DNA of 64,000 nucleotides, taken from assembly GCA_028278645.1 (NCBI GenBank), contig JANQDZ010000025.1, forward strand, positions 1 through 64,000, in the 5' to 3' direction. The DNA comes from Longimicrobiales bacterium (GTDB lineage Bacteria > Gemmatimonadota > Gemmatimonadetes > Longimicrobiales > Gaopeijiaceae). Under the pieces are notes generated by a model. That model had not been told where the DNA came from and did not search any database. It saw only the letters and a list, made by a program, of their open reading frames with translations. Positions 19,041-27,816 of this stretch are shown one piece after another; position 1 is the first letter of the stretch, and every line of letters starts with the position of its first letter. The position numbers and the translations under genes were made by a program.

Positions 19041-19111
19041 TTGGCCCGGGTGGATTCGAACCACCACCGCCGGTTCCAAAGACCGGTGTCCTGCCATTAG
19101 ACGACGGGCCA
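19041..19111 (-). tRNA. tRNA-Gln (anticodon UUG)
   Basis: A 71-nt cloverleaf on the minus strand: acceptor stem TGGCCCG/CGGGCCA, discriminator A, anticodon stem CCGGT/ACCGG around the loop CTTTGGA (anticodon TTG), and the T-arm GTGG-TTCGAATC-CCAC. The 3' CCA is not encoded, so the CCA-adding enzyme at 25.7-27.1 kb is needed. It sits 27 bp after ispE and 3 bp before an exported-protein gene, all on one strand, and may be transcribed with them. Confidence 0.95.
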
Positions 19112-19138
19112 GGGAAACCCTTCTACGTGGTATCGTAC

Positions 19139-20050
19139 CTAATCACCCACCTTCGATTCAAGCCCCTCCCGATCCTGGAGGTCCCCGGTTCGGGATTCCG
19201 TCCGGGTCACCAGGAATTGTGTTTCCGGGAATCGCTCCGAAAGGGCCAGCTTCGCACTGACGGCTTTGGTCTCGTCGGCATATACACCAAACAGTGTTGA
19301 TCCGCTGCCGGACATGAGGCTGATCAGGGCCCCTGAGTCCCGGATCGCCCGGCGGATCCTCTCGAGGAGAGGGAACTCCGAGAAGATCACCTCTTCGAAG
19401 TCGTTCTCAGCCAGCTCCGCCAGGCCTTCCCAGGTGGAGAAGTCTTCGGAGGAATACTCTCGGCTAGCGCCGGCCGGCGTCCTACCCTCCCTCGTCTGAG
19501 CCAAAAGCCGGTATGCTTCCGGCGTGGCGACGGACAGCGGAGGGACCGCTAGCAGGACAGGCACCTCCGGGAGCGGCGGGAGTGGCTGGATGATGTCACC
19601 CCGGCCCCTGGCCATTGCCAGGGAGGCCCGATAGAGGAAGAAAGGAACGTCGGAACCCAGGTCCCCTGCGATCTGCAGGAGCTGGCTCCCGCCAACCGTC
19701 CCTGGAAAAAGATCCGTCAGGCCCCGAAGGGTAGCCCCTGCATCGGACGATCCTCCACCCAACCCACCGCCCATGGGAATCCGCTTTTGGAGGTGGATTT
19801 TTACCCCCTCTCCCGGCCCCCGCAGTTTGAAGAACGCATCAGCCCCGCGATAGACCAGGTTCTCTTGAACGGCACAGATCTCCGGCCCATCAACGACGAG
19901 GCTGATCCCCGGATCCGCTTTTTCCAGGGTAAGACGGTCCCCGAACTCGAGGCTGGCGAAAAGAGATTCCAACTGGTGGTACCCCGATGATTCCCGGTCC
20001 AGGACCCTCAGGAACAGATTCACCTTCGCCGGGGCATTGAGCTCCACCAT
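19139..20050 (-). CDS. ispE: 4-diphosphocytidyl-2-C-methyl-D-erythritol kinase
   Basis: 303 residues of the GHMP kinase superfamily. The N-terminus ELNAPAKVNLFLRVLDR, the ATP-binding loop IPMGGGLGGGSSDAGATLRG (about residues 92-110) and the C-terminal LMSGSGSTLFGVYADE are diagnostic. IspE phosphorylates CDP-methylerythritol in the MEP pathway to isoprenoids, so this organism uses the non-mevalonate route. It lies 13 bp downstream of the flippase-like gene. Confidence 0.96.
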   Translation of the reverse strand: MVELNAPAKVNLFLRVLDRESSGYHQLESLFASLEFGDRLTLEKADPGISLVVDGPEICAVQENLVYRGADAFFKLRGPGEGVKIHLQKRIPMGGGLGGGSSDAGATLRGLTDLFPGTVGGSQLLQIAGDLGSDVPFFLYRASLAMARGRGDIIQPLPPLPEVPVLLAVPPLSVATPEAYRLLAQTREGRTPAGASREYSSEDFSTWEGLAELAENDFEEVIFSEFPLLERIRRAIRDSGALISLMSGSGSTLFGVYADETKAVSAKLALSERFPETQFLVTRTESRTGDLQDREGLESKVGD

Positions 20051-20063
20051 GTTCGAGGCGCCT

Positions 20064-21125
20064 TCAGTCCGACGCTTCGGGGAGAGGCTTGGCGTCCGTG
20101 GCCCCCCCGGCGCCTCCGTCTACCCGAGTCTCACTGTCTCGAACCTCGTCGAAGGAAATCCCGACCTTCCAAGCGTAGTAGAGGCCGATCACCGTGACGG
20201 GGATAAACCCCCCAATGTGAAACCCAGCCGCCAATCCCAGGGCTGCCGCCGGTGGGGCGGAATAGACGGCCAACCCGGCCACCACCCCGGCGTGGAAGGT
20301 CCCGAAGAACCCGGGGGCGGCAGGAGCGGCCACTGCCAAAGCGACCGTACCGTTCACGAAAAGCGCCACATCAAAACCCACCCGGATGTCGAAGGCCATG
20401 AAAGCCACCCAGAACGCAAGACTCTGGATCAGCCAGACCACGACACTCCATACGGCCGCATTGAGGAGGAGCCCGGGGCTTTTGAACACACCCAGGCCCT
20501 CTAAGAACGACTCCAGGACTTCTATTAGGAACCGGGATACTCGGGAAGGGAAGATGCCGAGGAACTTCTCTACCACCCTTACCAGGGGCGTCGGAAAAAT
20601 GAGGAGGAGGACCATGAACACCAGGAGGCCTCCCACGACGATGAGGAGGCCACGCATCCACACCTCCAGCGACACTCCTCGGACCATGGCCTGATCCGGG
20701 AAGGTGGGCGCCGCCAGGGCCACAAAAACCAGGGCCAGAATGGTCAGGCTGTCCAGGAACCTCTCCACCACCAACGACGCGAACCCTCCACTCGTGGAGA
20801 CGGGCTCCATGCGGGAAAGGGCGTACGGCCGAACGAATTCCCCAGCCCGAGCCGGGAGGAGGTTGGTGGCCATGAACCCGATGTTGATGGCTGCGAACCG
20901 AGACCGGAAAGAGGTCCCTGGGTGAATGGGGTGAAGGAGGTACGCCCAACGGAAAGACCTGGTGATGTAGTTTCCCGTGCCGATGGCAACGGCAAGCCCA
21001 AGGAGCCAGAAGTTCGCTCCCTGGATCTCAGTCCAGACCTCTGGAAGATCGGTGTCCCTGAAGACCCACCAGATGAGGACGGCCGTGACTCCGAAGCCGA
21101 GGATCGCCCGCCAGGTTTTCTTCAC
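20064..21125 (-). CDS. Lysylphosphatidylglycerol synthase-type transmembrane protein (UPF0104)
   Basis: 353 residues with about eight transmembrane helices and no soluble catalytic domain. The family signatures ITRSFRWAYLLHPI and NLLPARAGEFVRPYALSR are present, followed by VVERFLDSL and, late, APAAPGFFGTFHAG. These integral domains resemble the flippase part of MprF (DUF2156-less) and are thought to move lipid-linked substrates. It is closely packed between pdxJ (12 bp) and ispE. Substrate unknown. Confidence 0.85.
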   Translation of the reverse strand: MKKTWRAILGFGVTAVLIWWVFRDTDLPEVWTEIQGANFWLLGLAVAIGTGNYITRSFRWAYLLHPIHPGTSFRSRFAAINIGFMATNLLPARAGEFVRPYALSRMEPVSTSGGFASLVVERFLDSLTILALVFVALAAPTFPDQAMVRGVSLEVWMRGLLIVVGGLLVFMVLLLIFPTPLVRVVEKFLGIFPSRVSRFLIEVLESFLEGLGVFKSPGLLLNAAVWSVVVWLIQSLAFWVAFMAFDIRVGFDVALFVNGTVALAVAAPAAPGFFGTFHAGVVAGLAVYSAPPAAALGLAAGFHIGGFIPVTVIGLYYAWKVGISFDEVRDSETRVDGGAGGATDAKPLPEASD

Positions 21126-21137
21126 ATGAAGTCCCGG

Positions 21138-21905
21138 TCAAAAGCCCATGGGTGGAGACCAAACGCCTGGCTCTTCGACGAGGTGGGGGGCCCGCCGAAG
21201 CAGATCCCCCATTTCCCGCACGGCCCGTTCCAAGCCCACGAACACGGACCTGGAAATGATGCTGTGACCGATGTTCAGCTCCTCGATCTCACGGATGGCC
21301 GCCACCGGGACCACGTTCTCATAGGTCAGGCCGTGGCCGGCGTGGACGGCTAGCCCCATCTCTGTCCCCTTACGGGCCATGTCCGCCAATCTCTTCAACT
21401 CCTGGGCTCTGGCTTCGCCTGAGGCGTTGGCATATTCACCGGTGTGGAGTTCGACCGCGTCGGCTCCGAGCTCCACCGACCGCTCCAGAGCCGATGGCTC
21501 AGGATCGATGAATAGCGATGTCCGGATCCCGTGGCCTTCTAGCTTCGCCATGGCGGCTGCGAGGGCTTTCCGGTTTTCCGTGGGCTCCAGGTCCAGTCCT
21601 CCCTCGGTGGTGACTTCCTCTCTCTTTTCCGGCACCAGGGTGGCTTGGAGCGGCTGTAGCTCACAGGCCAGATCGAGGATCTCGGAACTGGCGGCAAGCT
21701 CGAAGTTGAGCCCCGTTCTGATCGTCTCCTGGAGAAGTCGGACGTCCCGATCCTGGATATGCCGCCGATCCTCTCGAAGATGGACCGTGATCCCGTGGGC
21801 ACCGCCGAGTTCAGCCAGCACGGCGCCCCGCACAGGGTCCGGCTCATCGGTCTTCCGGGCCTGCCGGACGGTGGCGATATGATCGATGTTTACGTACAGC
21901 CTCAT
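21138..21905 (-). CDS. pdxJ: Pyridoxine 5'-phosphate synthase
   Basis: 255 residues; [20 protein letters not shown] carries the conserved N-terminal loop, [18 protein letters not shown] the substrate-binding region, and [29 protein letters not shown] and [14 protein letters not shown]-like ([18 protein letters not shown]) the TIM-barrel signatures. It condenses 3-amino-2-oxopropyl phosphate with deoxyxylulose phosphate, so vitamin B6 is made by the DXP-dependent route that shares DXP with the MEP pathway gene ispE close by. It overlaps the DUF2520 gene by ATGA. Confidence 0.97.
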   Translation of the reverse strand: MRLYVNIDHIATVRQARKTDEPDPVRGAVLAELGGAHGITVHLREDRRHIQDRDVRLLQETIRTGLNFELAASSEILDLACELQPLQATLVPEKREEVTTEGGLDLEPTENRKALAAAMAKLEGHGIRTSLFIDPEPSALERSVELGADAVELHTGEYANASGEARAQELKRLADMARKGTEMGLAVHAGHGLTYENVVPVAAIREIEELNIGHSIISRSVFVGLERAVREMGDLLRRAPHLVEEPGVWSPPMGF

Positions 21906-22771
21906 TTTTCCCTCTCGAACAGCTCGTTCAACTCGTCTCTGAGGTCTTCGTCCAAGCCGGATTCGCTAGCCAGCCGGAGAATCTCTGAACCTAGTGAAGC
22001 ATAAAGGGCCCGCTCCCTGGGCTCCAGGGTTCGGAGGTGCAGGCGAACCGTTTCTATGTCCCCTCGGGAAATGGGGCCGGTGAGGGCCCGGACAGGCCCA
22101 AGCCGCCCCAGGTTTTCCAGGCTCCCACGAGCAAGCGGCAAAATGGCTTGGACGGCCTCCTCTTCTGGAATGCCGGCCTGAACCATGAGGCGACCTGCGG
22201 CCGCGATGAGCCCAGCCAGGTAATTCGAAGCGAAGACTGCCGCTGCGTGGTACAAAGGCCTGCGGGCAACCGGGATTGTGAGGACGGACCCTCCGATGGG
22301 GTTTAGGATCCTCCGGGCGGTTGAGATGGCCGCCGGTTCTCCGGATACCGCGAAGTAGACGCCCTCGAGCTGCTCCGGCCCCAGGAGGGGATCGGCGAGA
22401 CTCTGGAGGGGATGGAGAGTACCCACTGAGTACCCCCGTTCCATCAAGGGAGCCAGCGGATCCGTCCCCAGGGCGCCTGAGAGGTGATAGGCCACGCAGC
22501 CAGATGGGGCATCACCCTGGGCCGCCAGAGCCATGGAGATCTCCGGAAGCATCTCATCTGGGACGGCCAGGAAAACCACGGTGGATCCGGGGCCGGGTCT
22601 TTGGAGGCCGAACACATACTCTGAAATCCCGTCAATGAAGAGCGGGTGGGGTGGCGGATCATGTCTCCTGCCGCAGAAGGTGATGCTCTCGACCCCCCCT
22701 GCCCGCCACAGCGCGTAGCCAAGGGAAAGGCCGGCTCTTCCGGGTCCTACGATCAAAATGCGTTCTGCCAT
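21902..22771 (-). CDS. Rossmann-like and DUF2520 domain protein
   Basis: 289 residues. The N-terminal domain has the dinucleotide-binding loop [14 protein letters not shown] at residues 5-18 and the strand [11 protein letters not shown]. The all-helical C-terminal DUF2520 domain carries [18 protein letters not shown], the region equivalent to 6-phosphogluconate-dehydrogenase-type C-domains. Members are assumed to be NAD(P)-dependent reductases related to ketopantoate reductase, but no substrate is established. It starts 5 bp after hflX and overlaps pdxJ. Confidence 0.85.
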   Translation of the reverse strand: MAERILIVGPGRAGLSLGYALWRAGGVESITFCGRRHDPPPHPLFIDGISEYVFGLQRPGPGSTVVFLAVPDEMLPEISMALAAQGDAPSGCVAYHLSGALGTDPLAPLMERGYSVGTLHPLQSLADPLLGPEQLEGVYFAVSGEPAAISTARRILNPIGGSVLTIPVARRPLYHAAAVFASNYLAGLIAAAGRLMVQAGIPEEEAVQAILPLARGSLENLGRLGPVRALTGPISRGDIETVRLHLRTLEPRERALYASLGSEILRLASESGLDEDLRDELNELFEREK

Positions 22772-22776
22772 GACAT

Positions 22777-24006
22777 TCAGGGAGCCGCCAGGATCCTGAT
22801 CCCGGGCCTTTGCTCCAGTCGGCCTCTCAATGAGGCCGGGATCCGCGCCTCGACCTCCACCTGAGAGCCGTTCGACTGCTGGCTCACCACCTCTCCCTCT
22901 CGGTGAAGGGTCGCCATCGTCTCTCCGTCGCCTGCGGGAACCGAGACCACCAGGTGCTGGAGTCCGGCCCGCAGGCGGGCTTTCATCGCGTCGCGCACCT
23001 TGTGAAGTGTTTCGGTCCTGTGGGCGGACAGGAACACTGCCGGTGTTCGGTCGGTGTTCCGTACCCTTTCGCGGAGTCCGTCCTCTTCCCCGTGGGTGAG
23101 GCGATCGATCTTGTTGAATACCAGTAACTGTGGCCGCTGGGTCAATTCCAACTCATCCAAGACCTGGTGGACCACTTCCCTGTGCTCTTCCCAGTCTGGG
23201 TCGGACGCATCGATGACGTGAAGGAGCAGGTCCGCCTCCCGGGCCTCCTCCAGGGTCGATCGGAACGAGGCGATCAAATGGTGAGGGAGTTTCCTGATGA
23301 ACCCCACCGTGTCCGTGACCAGCGCCTGGTGTCCTGATCCGAGGTCCACCATACGGGTGGCCGAGTCCAAGGTCGCAAAAAGACGGTCCTCGACGAACAG
23401 GTCCGACCCGGAGAGTGCCTTCAGAAGAGACGACTTCCCGGCGTTGGTGTACCCGACCAAAGCCGCCCGGAACTCTCCCTCTCGGGCTTTCCGCTGGACC
23501 GCCCGTGCTTTTGCCACGTCGCGGAGTTTGGCTTTCAGGTCGGAGATCTGCGTCCCGATGAGTCGGCGGTCGGTTTCCAGCTGGGTCTCACCGGGTCCTC
23601 TCAATCCGATCCCACCCCGAATACGGGAGAGGTGGCTCCACATGCGTCGGAGCCTCGGTAGCAGGTACTCCAACTGGGCCAGCTCGACCTGGAGTTTGGC
23701 TTCACGGCTCCTGGCACGGGTAGCGAAGATGTCGAGGATCAACTCTGGACGATCCAGGACCCTGACGCCAAGAAGGTCTTCCAGGTTCTTGCCCTGGGCC
23801 GGGGTGAGCTCCTCGTCAAAGATCACGAGGTTTCCGCCTGTATCCCGGAGGAGGTCCTTCAGCTCTCGAGCTTTACCCTCACCGATGAAGTACCGGGGAT
23901 TCGGGGAGTCGATGCGCTGACGAAGGACCGAAGACACCTCACCACCGGCCGTGTGAGTGAGCCGTTCCAACTCTTCCAGGTGCTCATCCAGCACCCGCTG
24001 GCTCAC
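22777..24006 (-). CDS. hflX: GTPase HflX
   Basis: Coordinates use the first ordinary start codon (GTG 24006), giving 409 residues. The HflX domain has DSPNPRYFIGEGKARELK and VFDEELTPAQGKNLEDLL; the GTPase domain has ALVGYTNAGKSSLLKAL, DTVGF and NKIDRL. A long coiled helix with RIRGGIGLRGPGETQLETD links them. HflX splits stalled 70S ribosomes under stress. Conserved family residues KAILVGAPTREVSQR continue upstream of the GTG in the same frame, which contains no ATG, GTG or TTG before a stop; an ATT at 24078, ten bases after AAGGAG, is the best real start and would give 433 residues. Confidence 0.93.
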   Translation of the reverse strand: MSQRVLDEHLEELERLTHTAGGEVSSVLRQRIDSPNPRYFIGEGKARELKDLLRDTGGNLVIFDEELTPAQGKNLEDLLGVRVLDRPELILDIFATRARSREAKLQVELAQLEYLLPRLRRMWSHLSRIRGGIGLRGPGETQLETDRRLIGTQISDLKAKLRDVAKARAVQRKAREGEFRAALVGYTNAGKSSLLKALSGSDLFVEDRLFATLDSATRMVDLGSGHQALVTDTVGFIRKLPHHLIASFRSTLEEAREADLLLHVIDASDPDWEEHREVVHQVLDELELTQRPQLLVFNKIDRLTHGEEDGLRERVRNTDRTPAVFLSAHRTETLHKVRDAMKARLRAGLQHLVVSVPAGDGETMATLHREGEVVSQQSNGSQVEVEARIPASLRGRLEQRPGIRILAAP

Positions 24007-24179
24007 CTCCCTGGTCGGAGCGCCGACCAGGATCGCCTTATCAATGGGCGTTCGGTTTTCTATGAGTTGAGTAGGAATCGGAAACGATCTCCTTCGGTCT
24101 TCTTCAACTGGTTACCCCGGACTGCACTCCGCCAGACCCCTTCTACGGTAGCAAGATTCCCTCGCTACGGAATGGGACA

Positions 24180-24195
24180 TCGGAACTCGTTCCGA
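24180..24195. promoter_or_regulatory. Perfect dyad between rarA and hflX, possible operator
   Basis: TCGGAAC-TC-GTTCCGA is a perfect 7-bp dyad about 100 bp upstream of hflX. The 2-nt centre is too short for an RNA hairpin loop, so a protein-binding dyad is more likely than a terminator. It differs from the known LexA boxes (GAAC-N4-GTTC) by the spacing. Confidence 0.3.
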
Positions 24196-24236
24196 ACCGG
24201 CGTACCGACACCCTCCCGTAAACCCGGGACTTCTCA

Positions 24237-25673
24237 TCACCCTTCCCCTTCCCCTTCCCCTTCCCCTTCGGCTTTTTCCTTCGCCTCGGCCCTCTTTTCC
24301 GCCCACCACTCCAGACGCTTCTGGATCGTCGCTTCATGACCGTAAGGGCCCGGTGTGTAGAAGGCTTCCCCCTCAACCTCGTCGGGCAAGTAGGTCTGGG
24401 GGGCGACGCCGTGGGCTTCGTCGTGATCGTAGCGATACCCGGCACCGTAACCCAGGTCCTTCATCAAGTCCGTGGGGGCATTCCGAATGGTGAGGGGCAC
24501 GGGGGCTCCCGGAGTTTCTCTCGCGGCCCTCTGGGCGCCCTTCCAGCCGAGATAGATCCGATTGGATTTCGGACAGGTAGCCAGGTAAACGGTCGCCTCC
24601 GCCAGAGCCAGTTCCCCTTCGGGGGATCCCAGGAAGTGGTAGGCGTCCCGGGCAGCCACAGCAACCTGGAGAGCCCCAGGTTCCGATAGCCCTATGTCCT
24701 CCGTGGCCATCCTGATCAAGCGCCGGGCGAGGTAGAGCGGGTCCTCCCCTCCCTCCAGCATCCGGGCCAGCCAATAAAGAGCCCCGTCCGGATCACTCCC
24801 TCGGACCGCCTTGTGCAGAGCCGAGATCAAGTTGAAGTGTTCTTCGCCTGATTTGTCGTAGATCGCGAAACGGAGCTGGGCCGCTTCGGTCACGAGTTCC
24901 GGCGTGAGGGTCCCGCCCTGCCCCGCCAGGTTCGCGGCACCCTCCAGAATTCCCAGAGCCCGCCTTGCATCCCCGTCCGACTCCTTTGCGAGGAAGGCCA
25001 GGACATCATCGCCACATAGGAGGTCCATTGAAGCCAACCCCCTGTCAGGATCTTCCAGGGCCGTCCTCAGGATCACCGAGATGGACGCTTCCGAAAGGGG
25101 CTCCAGGAGGAATACCGGAGCCCGGGAGAGTAGTGGACGTACCACCTCGAAAGAGGGGTTTTCCGTGGTCGCTCCCATGAGGATGATGGTGCCGTCCTCG
25201 ACGTGGGGGAGGAACGCGTCCTGTTGGGCCTTGTTGAAGCGGTGAATCTCGTCACAGAACAGGATGGTCTTCCGGCCCGTCGCCCTTTGCCGCTCCTTCG
25301 CCTCTCCAATGATCTCCCTGACCCTGGCCACTCCCTCCGTCACGGCGGAAAAAGACTCGAACCGGGCGTCTGTCCCCTCGGCAAGTAGTCGAGCTAGCGT
25401 GGTCTTTCCTGATCCCGGGGGGCCCCAGAAGATCATGCTCCCCACCTCCCCCCGATCCAACATCGCCCGAAGCACCCGCCCCGGGCCGAGGAGGTGAGAC
25501 TGACCCTGGAACTCCGACAGAGACCTAGGCCGCATCCTAGCGGCCAGGGGCCGATCAGACTCGGGGACACCGGCCGGAGATCCCGGGGTTTCCGTCCCCG
25601 ATCCCGACTTCGGTGCCGGTCCCGCGTTTTTGTCCCCGGGGAATAGGTCAAGTTCGTCGCCTGGAGCCCGCAT
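24237..25673 (-). CDS. rarA: Replication-associated recombination protein RarA (MgsA)
   Basis: 478 residues from ATG 25673, which overlaps the stop of the CCA enzyme gene as TGATG. After a Pro/Gly-rich leader of about 45 residues comes the AAA+ core: Walker A WGPPGSGKTTLARLLA, Walker B ILFCDEIHRFNKAQQDAFLP and sensor 1 ILMGATTENPSFEV. The C-terminal tetramerisation part has ISALHKAVRGSDPDGALYWL and GYGAGYRYDHDEA. RarA acts at stalled replication forks with RecA and SSB. The protein ends in an odd run of Gly-Glu repeats encoded by a CCCCTT microsatellite. Confidence 0.95.
   Translation of the reverse strand: MRAPGDELDLFPGDKNAGPAPKSGSGTETPGSPAGVPESDRPLAARMRPRSLSEFQGQSHLLGPGRVLRAMLDRGEVGSMIFWGPPGSGKTTLARLLAEGTDARFESFSAVTEGVARVREIIGEAKERQRATGRKTILFCDEIHRFNKAQQDAFLPHVEDGTIILMGATTENPSFEVVRPLLSRAPVFLLEPLSEASISVILRTALEDPDRGLASMDLLCGDDVLAFLAKESDGDARRALGILEGAANLAGQGGTLTPELVTEAAQLRFAIYDKSGEEHFNLISALHKAVRGSDPDGALYWLARMLEGGEDPLYLARRLIRMATEDIGLSEPGALQVAVAARDAYHFLGSPEGELALAEATVYLATCPKSNRIYLGWKGAQRAARETPGAPVPLTIRNAPTDLMKDLGYGAGYRYDHDEAHGVAPQTYLPDEVEGEAFYTPGPYGHEATIQKRLEWWAEKRAEAKEKAEGEGEGEGEG
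24240..24268. repeat. CCCCTT microsatellite at the 3' end of rarA
   Basis: Four perfect CCCCTT units and one partial unit in tandem, coding for the Gly-Glu tail of RarA on the minus strand. In-frame hexamer gain or loss would only lengthen or shorten this tail. Confidence 0.8.
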
Positions 25674-27052
25674 CAACCGCCCTCCTCCGCCTTCCTCGCC
25701 GGGGTTTCCACGAGTTCGAGAAGGCGGTCTCTGGTGTTGAGGGAGGGGTCCTCCAGGACTCGGTCGATGAGACCTCCGAGGATCCTCCCGAAGCTCGGTC
25801 CGGGCTTGAGACCCATTGAGATAAGGTCTCTTCCGTCCAAGGCCAGGTCGCCGATCCCAAGGGGGTGACCGGCATGAACCTCCTCACGGATACGTTGCAG
25901 AAGCTCCAGGACCGGAGTGGGATCCGATCCGAACCGACGGGCATCGATGCGGGCTTTGCCCAACCAGACCCTGCCGAACGCCCGGAGTCGGGACGGGTCG
26001 GCTTTGTGGAGCCAGCGCCGGAGGGAAGGGCCATCGGGAAGGGCCAGTGGGGGTTCCAGCCCCGTCCAGAGCATTTCGGAAACCTCCCGGATCTCCACAT
26101 TGGAATACCGCCCCCGGATCAGAACCGCGGCAGCCCTCTCTCTGGCCCGGGCTTGTGGGTCTTCCTGGACCTCCCGACCCGGAGCCATCTCCCCACCCGC
26201 CGCCTCGGAGTCAGGAGAGTTCGGCACCCCGATCCCCTGGAAAAGAGCGGCCAGGCGCAGGATGGGCCGCCTGGCTGAGAGCTCGTCGACCAGGCGCAGG
26301 GAGTGTTCCCAGAGGTCCTCGTCGCGCCCCGTCCGATGGCACCCCATCACCGCCGCGAGCTCAGGGTACAAAGCCCGCAAAACGCCTGATTCTGCATACA
26401 GGCCCAGGGCCCCCGAAGGTGCTGCGTCCTCTGTCAGAACCTTAAGGAGTTCCTCCCGAATCCGCTCCGGGGACAGCTGGCCGAGGCTTCCAGCACAGGC
26501 GCAAAGGGCTTCCCAGGTCGGGGCGTGGATCTGGAGGTCGAACCTCCCTGAAAAACGGAGGGCCCGGAGGACTCGTAAAAAGTCTTCGCTGAAGCGCTCT
26601 TCGGGCGTCCCCACGGTCCTCAAGATCCCTTCCTTCAGGTCCTCTCGACCGGAGAAGGGGTCCCTGAATTCCCGGCGGACGGGGTGCCAGGCGACGGCGT
26701 TGACCGTGAAGTCTCGCCGGGCCAGATCTTCCTCGAGCGTCTCCGCGAACTCCACGACGGCGTGGCGGCCGGTAGTCTCGATATCCTTGCGAAATGTGGT
26801 TACTTCCAGGAGGGTGCGTTGTTTGGTAAGGACCCCTACCGTGCCGTGCTCGACACCAACCGGGATCGTTCTAGGAAAGAGGTCTTGCACTATCCGGGGC
26901 GGAGCCCGAGTGGCCAAATCCCAGTCCCCGGGTGGGAGGCCAAGGAGAGTGTTCCGAATGGCTCCGCCCACCGTCCAGGTTTCGTACCCGGCCCGCTCCA
27001 GGGTTTCGACCGCCCATCGGACGTAATCCGGAACCAGAGGCGTCGGATCCAT
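25673..27052 (-). CDS. cca: CCA tRNA nucleotidyltransferase / poly(A) polymerase family
   Basis: 459 residues from ATG 27052, overlapping the SDR stop (TGATG); an open frame upstream has no homology. The class II nucleotidyltransferase head has WTVGGAIRNTLLG and the catalytic pair Asp43/Asp45 in PPGDWDLAT; EEDLARRDFTVNAVA holds the template residues, and FSEDFLRVLRALRFSGRF the neck. The body region DLWEHSLRLVDE ... LRLAALFQGIG lines up with the HD domain of the bacterial enzymes, but the metal-binding His-Asp is Gln-Gly. It would add CCA to tRNAs such as the tRNA-Gln at 19.0 kb, whose gene lacks CCA. A poly(A) polymerase role cannot be excluded. Confidence 0.9.
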   Translation of the reverse strand: MDPTPLVPDYVRWAVETLERAGYETWTVGGAIRNTLLGLPPGDWDLATRAPPRIVQDLFPRTIPVGVEHGTVGVLTKQRTLLEVTTFRKDIETTGRHAVVEFAETLEEDLARRDFTVNAVAWHPVRREFRDPFSGREDLKEGILRTVGTPEERFSEDFLRVLRALRFSGRFDLQIHAPTWEALCACAGSLGQLSPERIREELLKVLTEDAAPSGALGLYAESGVLRALYPELAAVMGCHRTGRDEDLWEHSLRLVDELSARRPILRLAALFQGIGVPNSPDSEAAGGEMAPGREVQEDPQARARERAAAVLIRGRYSNVEIREVSEMLWTGLEPPLALPDGPSLRRWLHKADPSRLRAFGRVWLGKARIDARRFGSDPTPVLELLQRIREEVHAGHPLGIGDLALDGRDLISMGLKPGPSFGRILGGLIDRVLEDPSLNTRDRLLELVETPARKAEEGG

Positions 27053-27816
27053 CACCCCACCAGAACGGCTCCCCCATTGACGTTCATGATTTCCCCGGTG
27101 ATATGCCGCGCAAGGTGGGAGCAAAGGAAGACGATTGGCCCGGCGATGTCCTCTGCCGGCGGTACCCTTCCAATGGGAATGGTCGCGGCGATGGCCGCTC
27201 TCCCGCCTTCTCCATAGGCCGGTTCCGCCATCTCGGTGTCCACCCAACCCGGGGCCACACAGTTGACCGTGGCGCCCTTGGGTCCAAGTTCCACGCACAG
27301 CCCCTTCACCATGGAGATGATCGCGCCTTTGCTCGCAGCATAGTCCACGTGGAAGGCCTCCCCCCGCTGCCCCGCAGTGGAGCTGACGAGAACAATCCGC
27401 CCATCATCTCGGACGCGTCTGGCGGCTTCCTTCGTCGTGAAAAAGATTGAATCGAGGTTCGCTTTTAAGGTCCCCCGCCAACGGCCTTCGTCCATGTCGG
27501 CGATGGGAATGTCCTCCGGAGGCCAAATCGCGGCGTTCCCCACGAAGATGTCCAAGCCTTCGAACTCCTCATCGGCCCTCCGGAAGAGCCTTCGAGCGTC
27601 CACCGGATCAGCCAGGTCTCCCGACTCCGCCCAGGCATGGACGCCCAGGCTCTTCACCGCTTCCACCGTCTCATCTGCATCCTGGGTTCGACTGTGGTAC
27701 CCGATCCCCACCGATGCGCCGGCCTTGGCGAGGAGAAGAGCGGTGGCTCGTCCGATTCCCCTGGAGCCGCCCGTCACAACAGCGGTCTTCCCCCGAAGGT
27801 CGATGAGGTCACTCAT
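27052..27816 (-). CDS. SDR family oxidoreductase (FabG-like)
   Basis: 254 residues of a classical short-chain dehydrogenase: cofactor loop VVTGGSRGIGRA at residues 13-24, DIFVGNAAIWPPED (NNAG-type motif), catalytic Ser in VLVSSTAGQRG and the YAASKG triad Tyr and Lys, then VAPGWVDTEM. Loss of the basic residue pattern after the second strand is not evident, so NADP is likely. Substrate unknown; a 3-oxoacyl reductase is possible. It overlaps gmhA upstream (ATGA) and the CCA gene downstream. Confidence 0.9.
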   Translation of the reverse strand: MSDLIDLRGKTAVVTGGSRGIGRATALLLAKAGASVGIGYHSRTQDADETVEAVKSLGVHAWAESGDLADPVDARRLFRRADEEFEGLDIFVGNAAIWPPEDIPIADMDEGRWRGTLKANLDSIFFTTKEAARRVRDDGRIVLVSSTAGQRGEAFHVDYAASKGAIISMVKGLCVELGPKGATVNCVAPGWVDTEMAEPAYGEGGRAAIAATIPIGRVPPAEDIAGPIVFLCSHLARHITGEIMNVNGGAVLVG

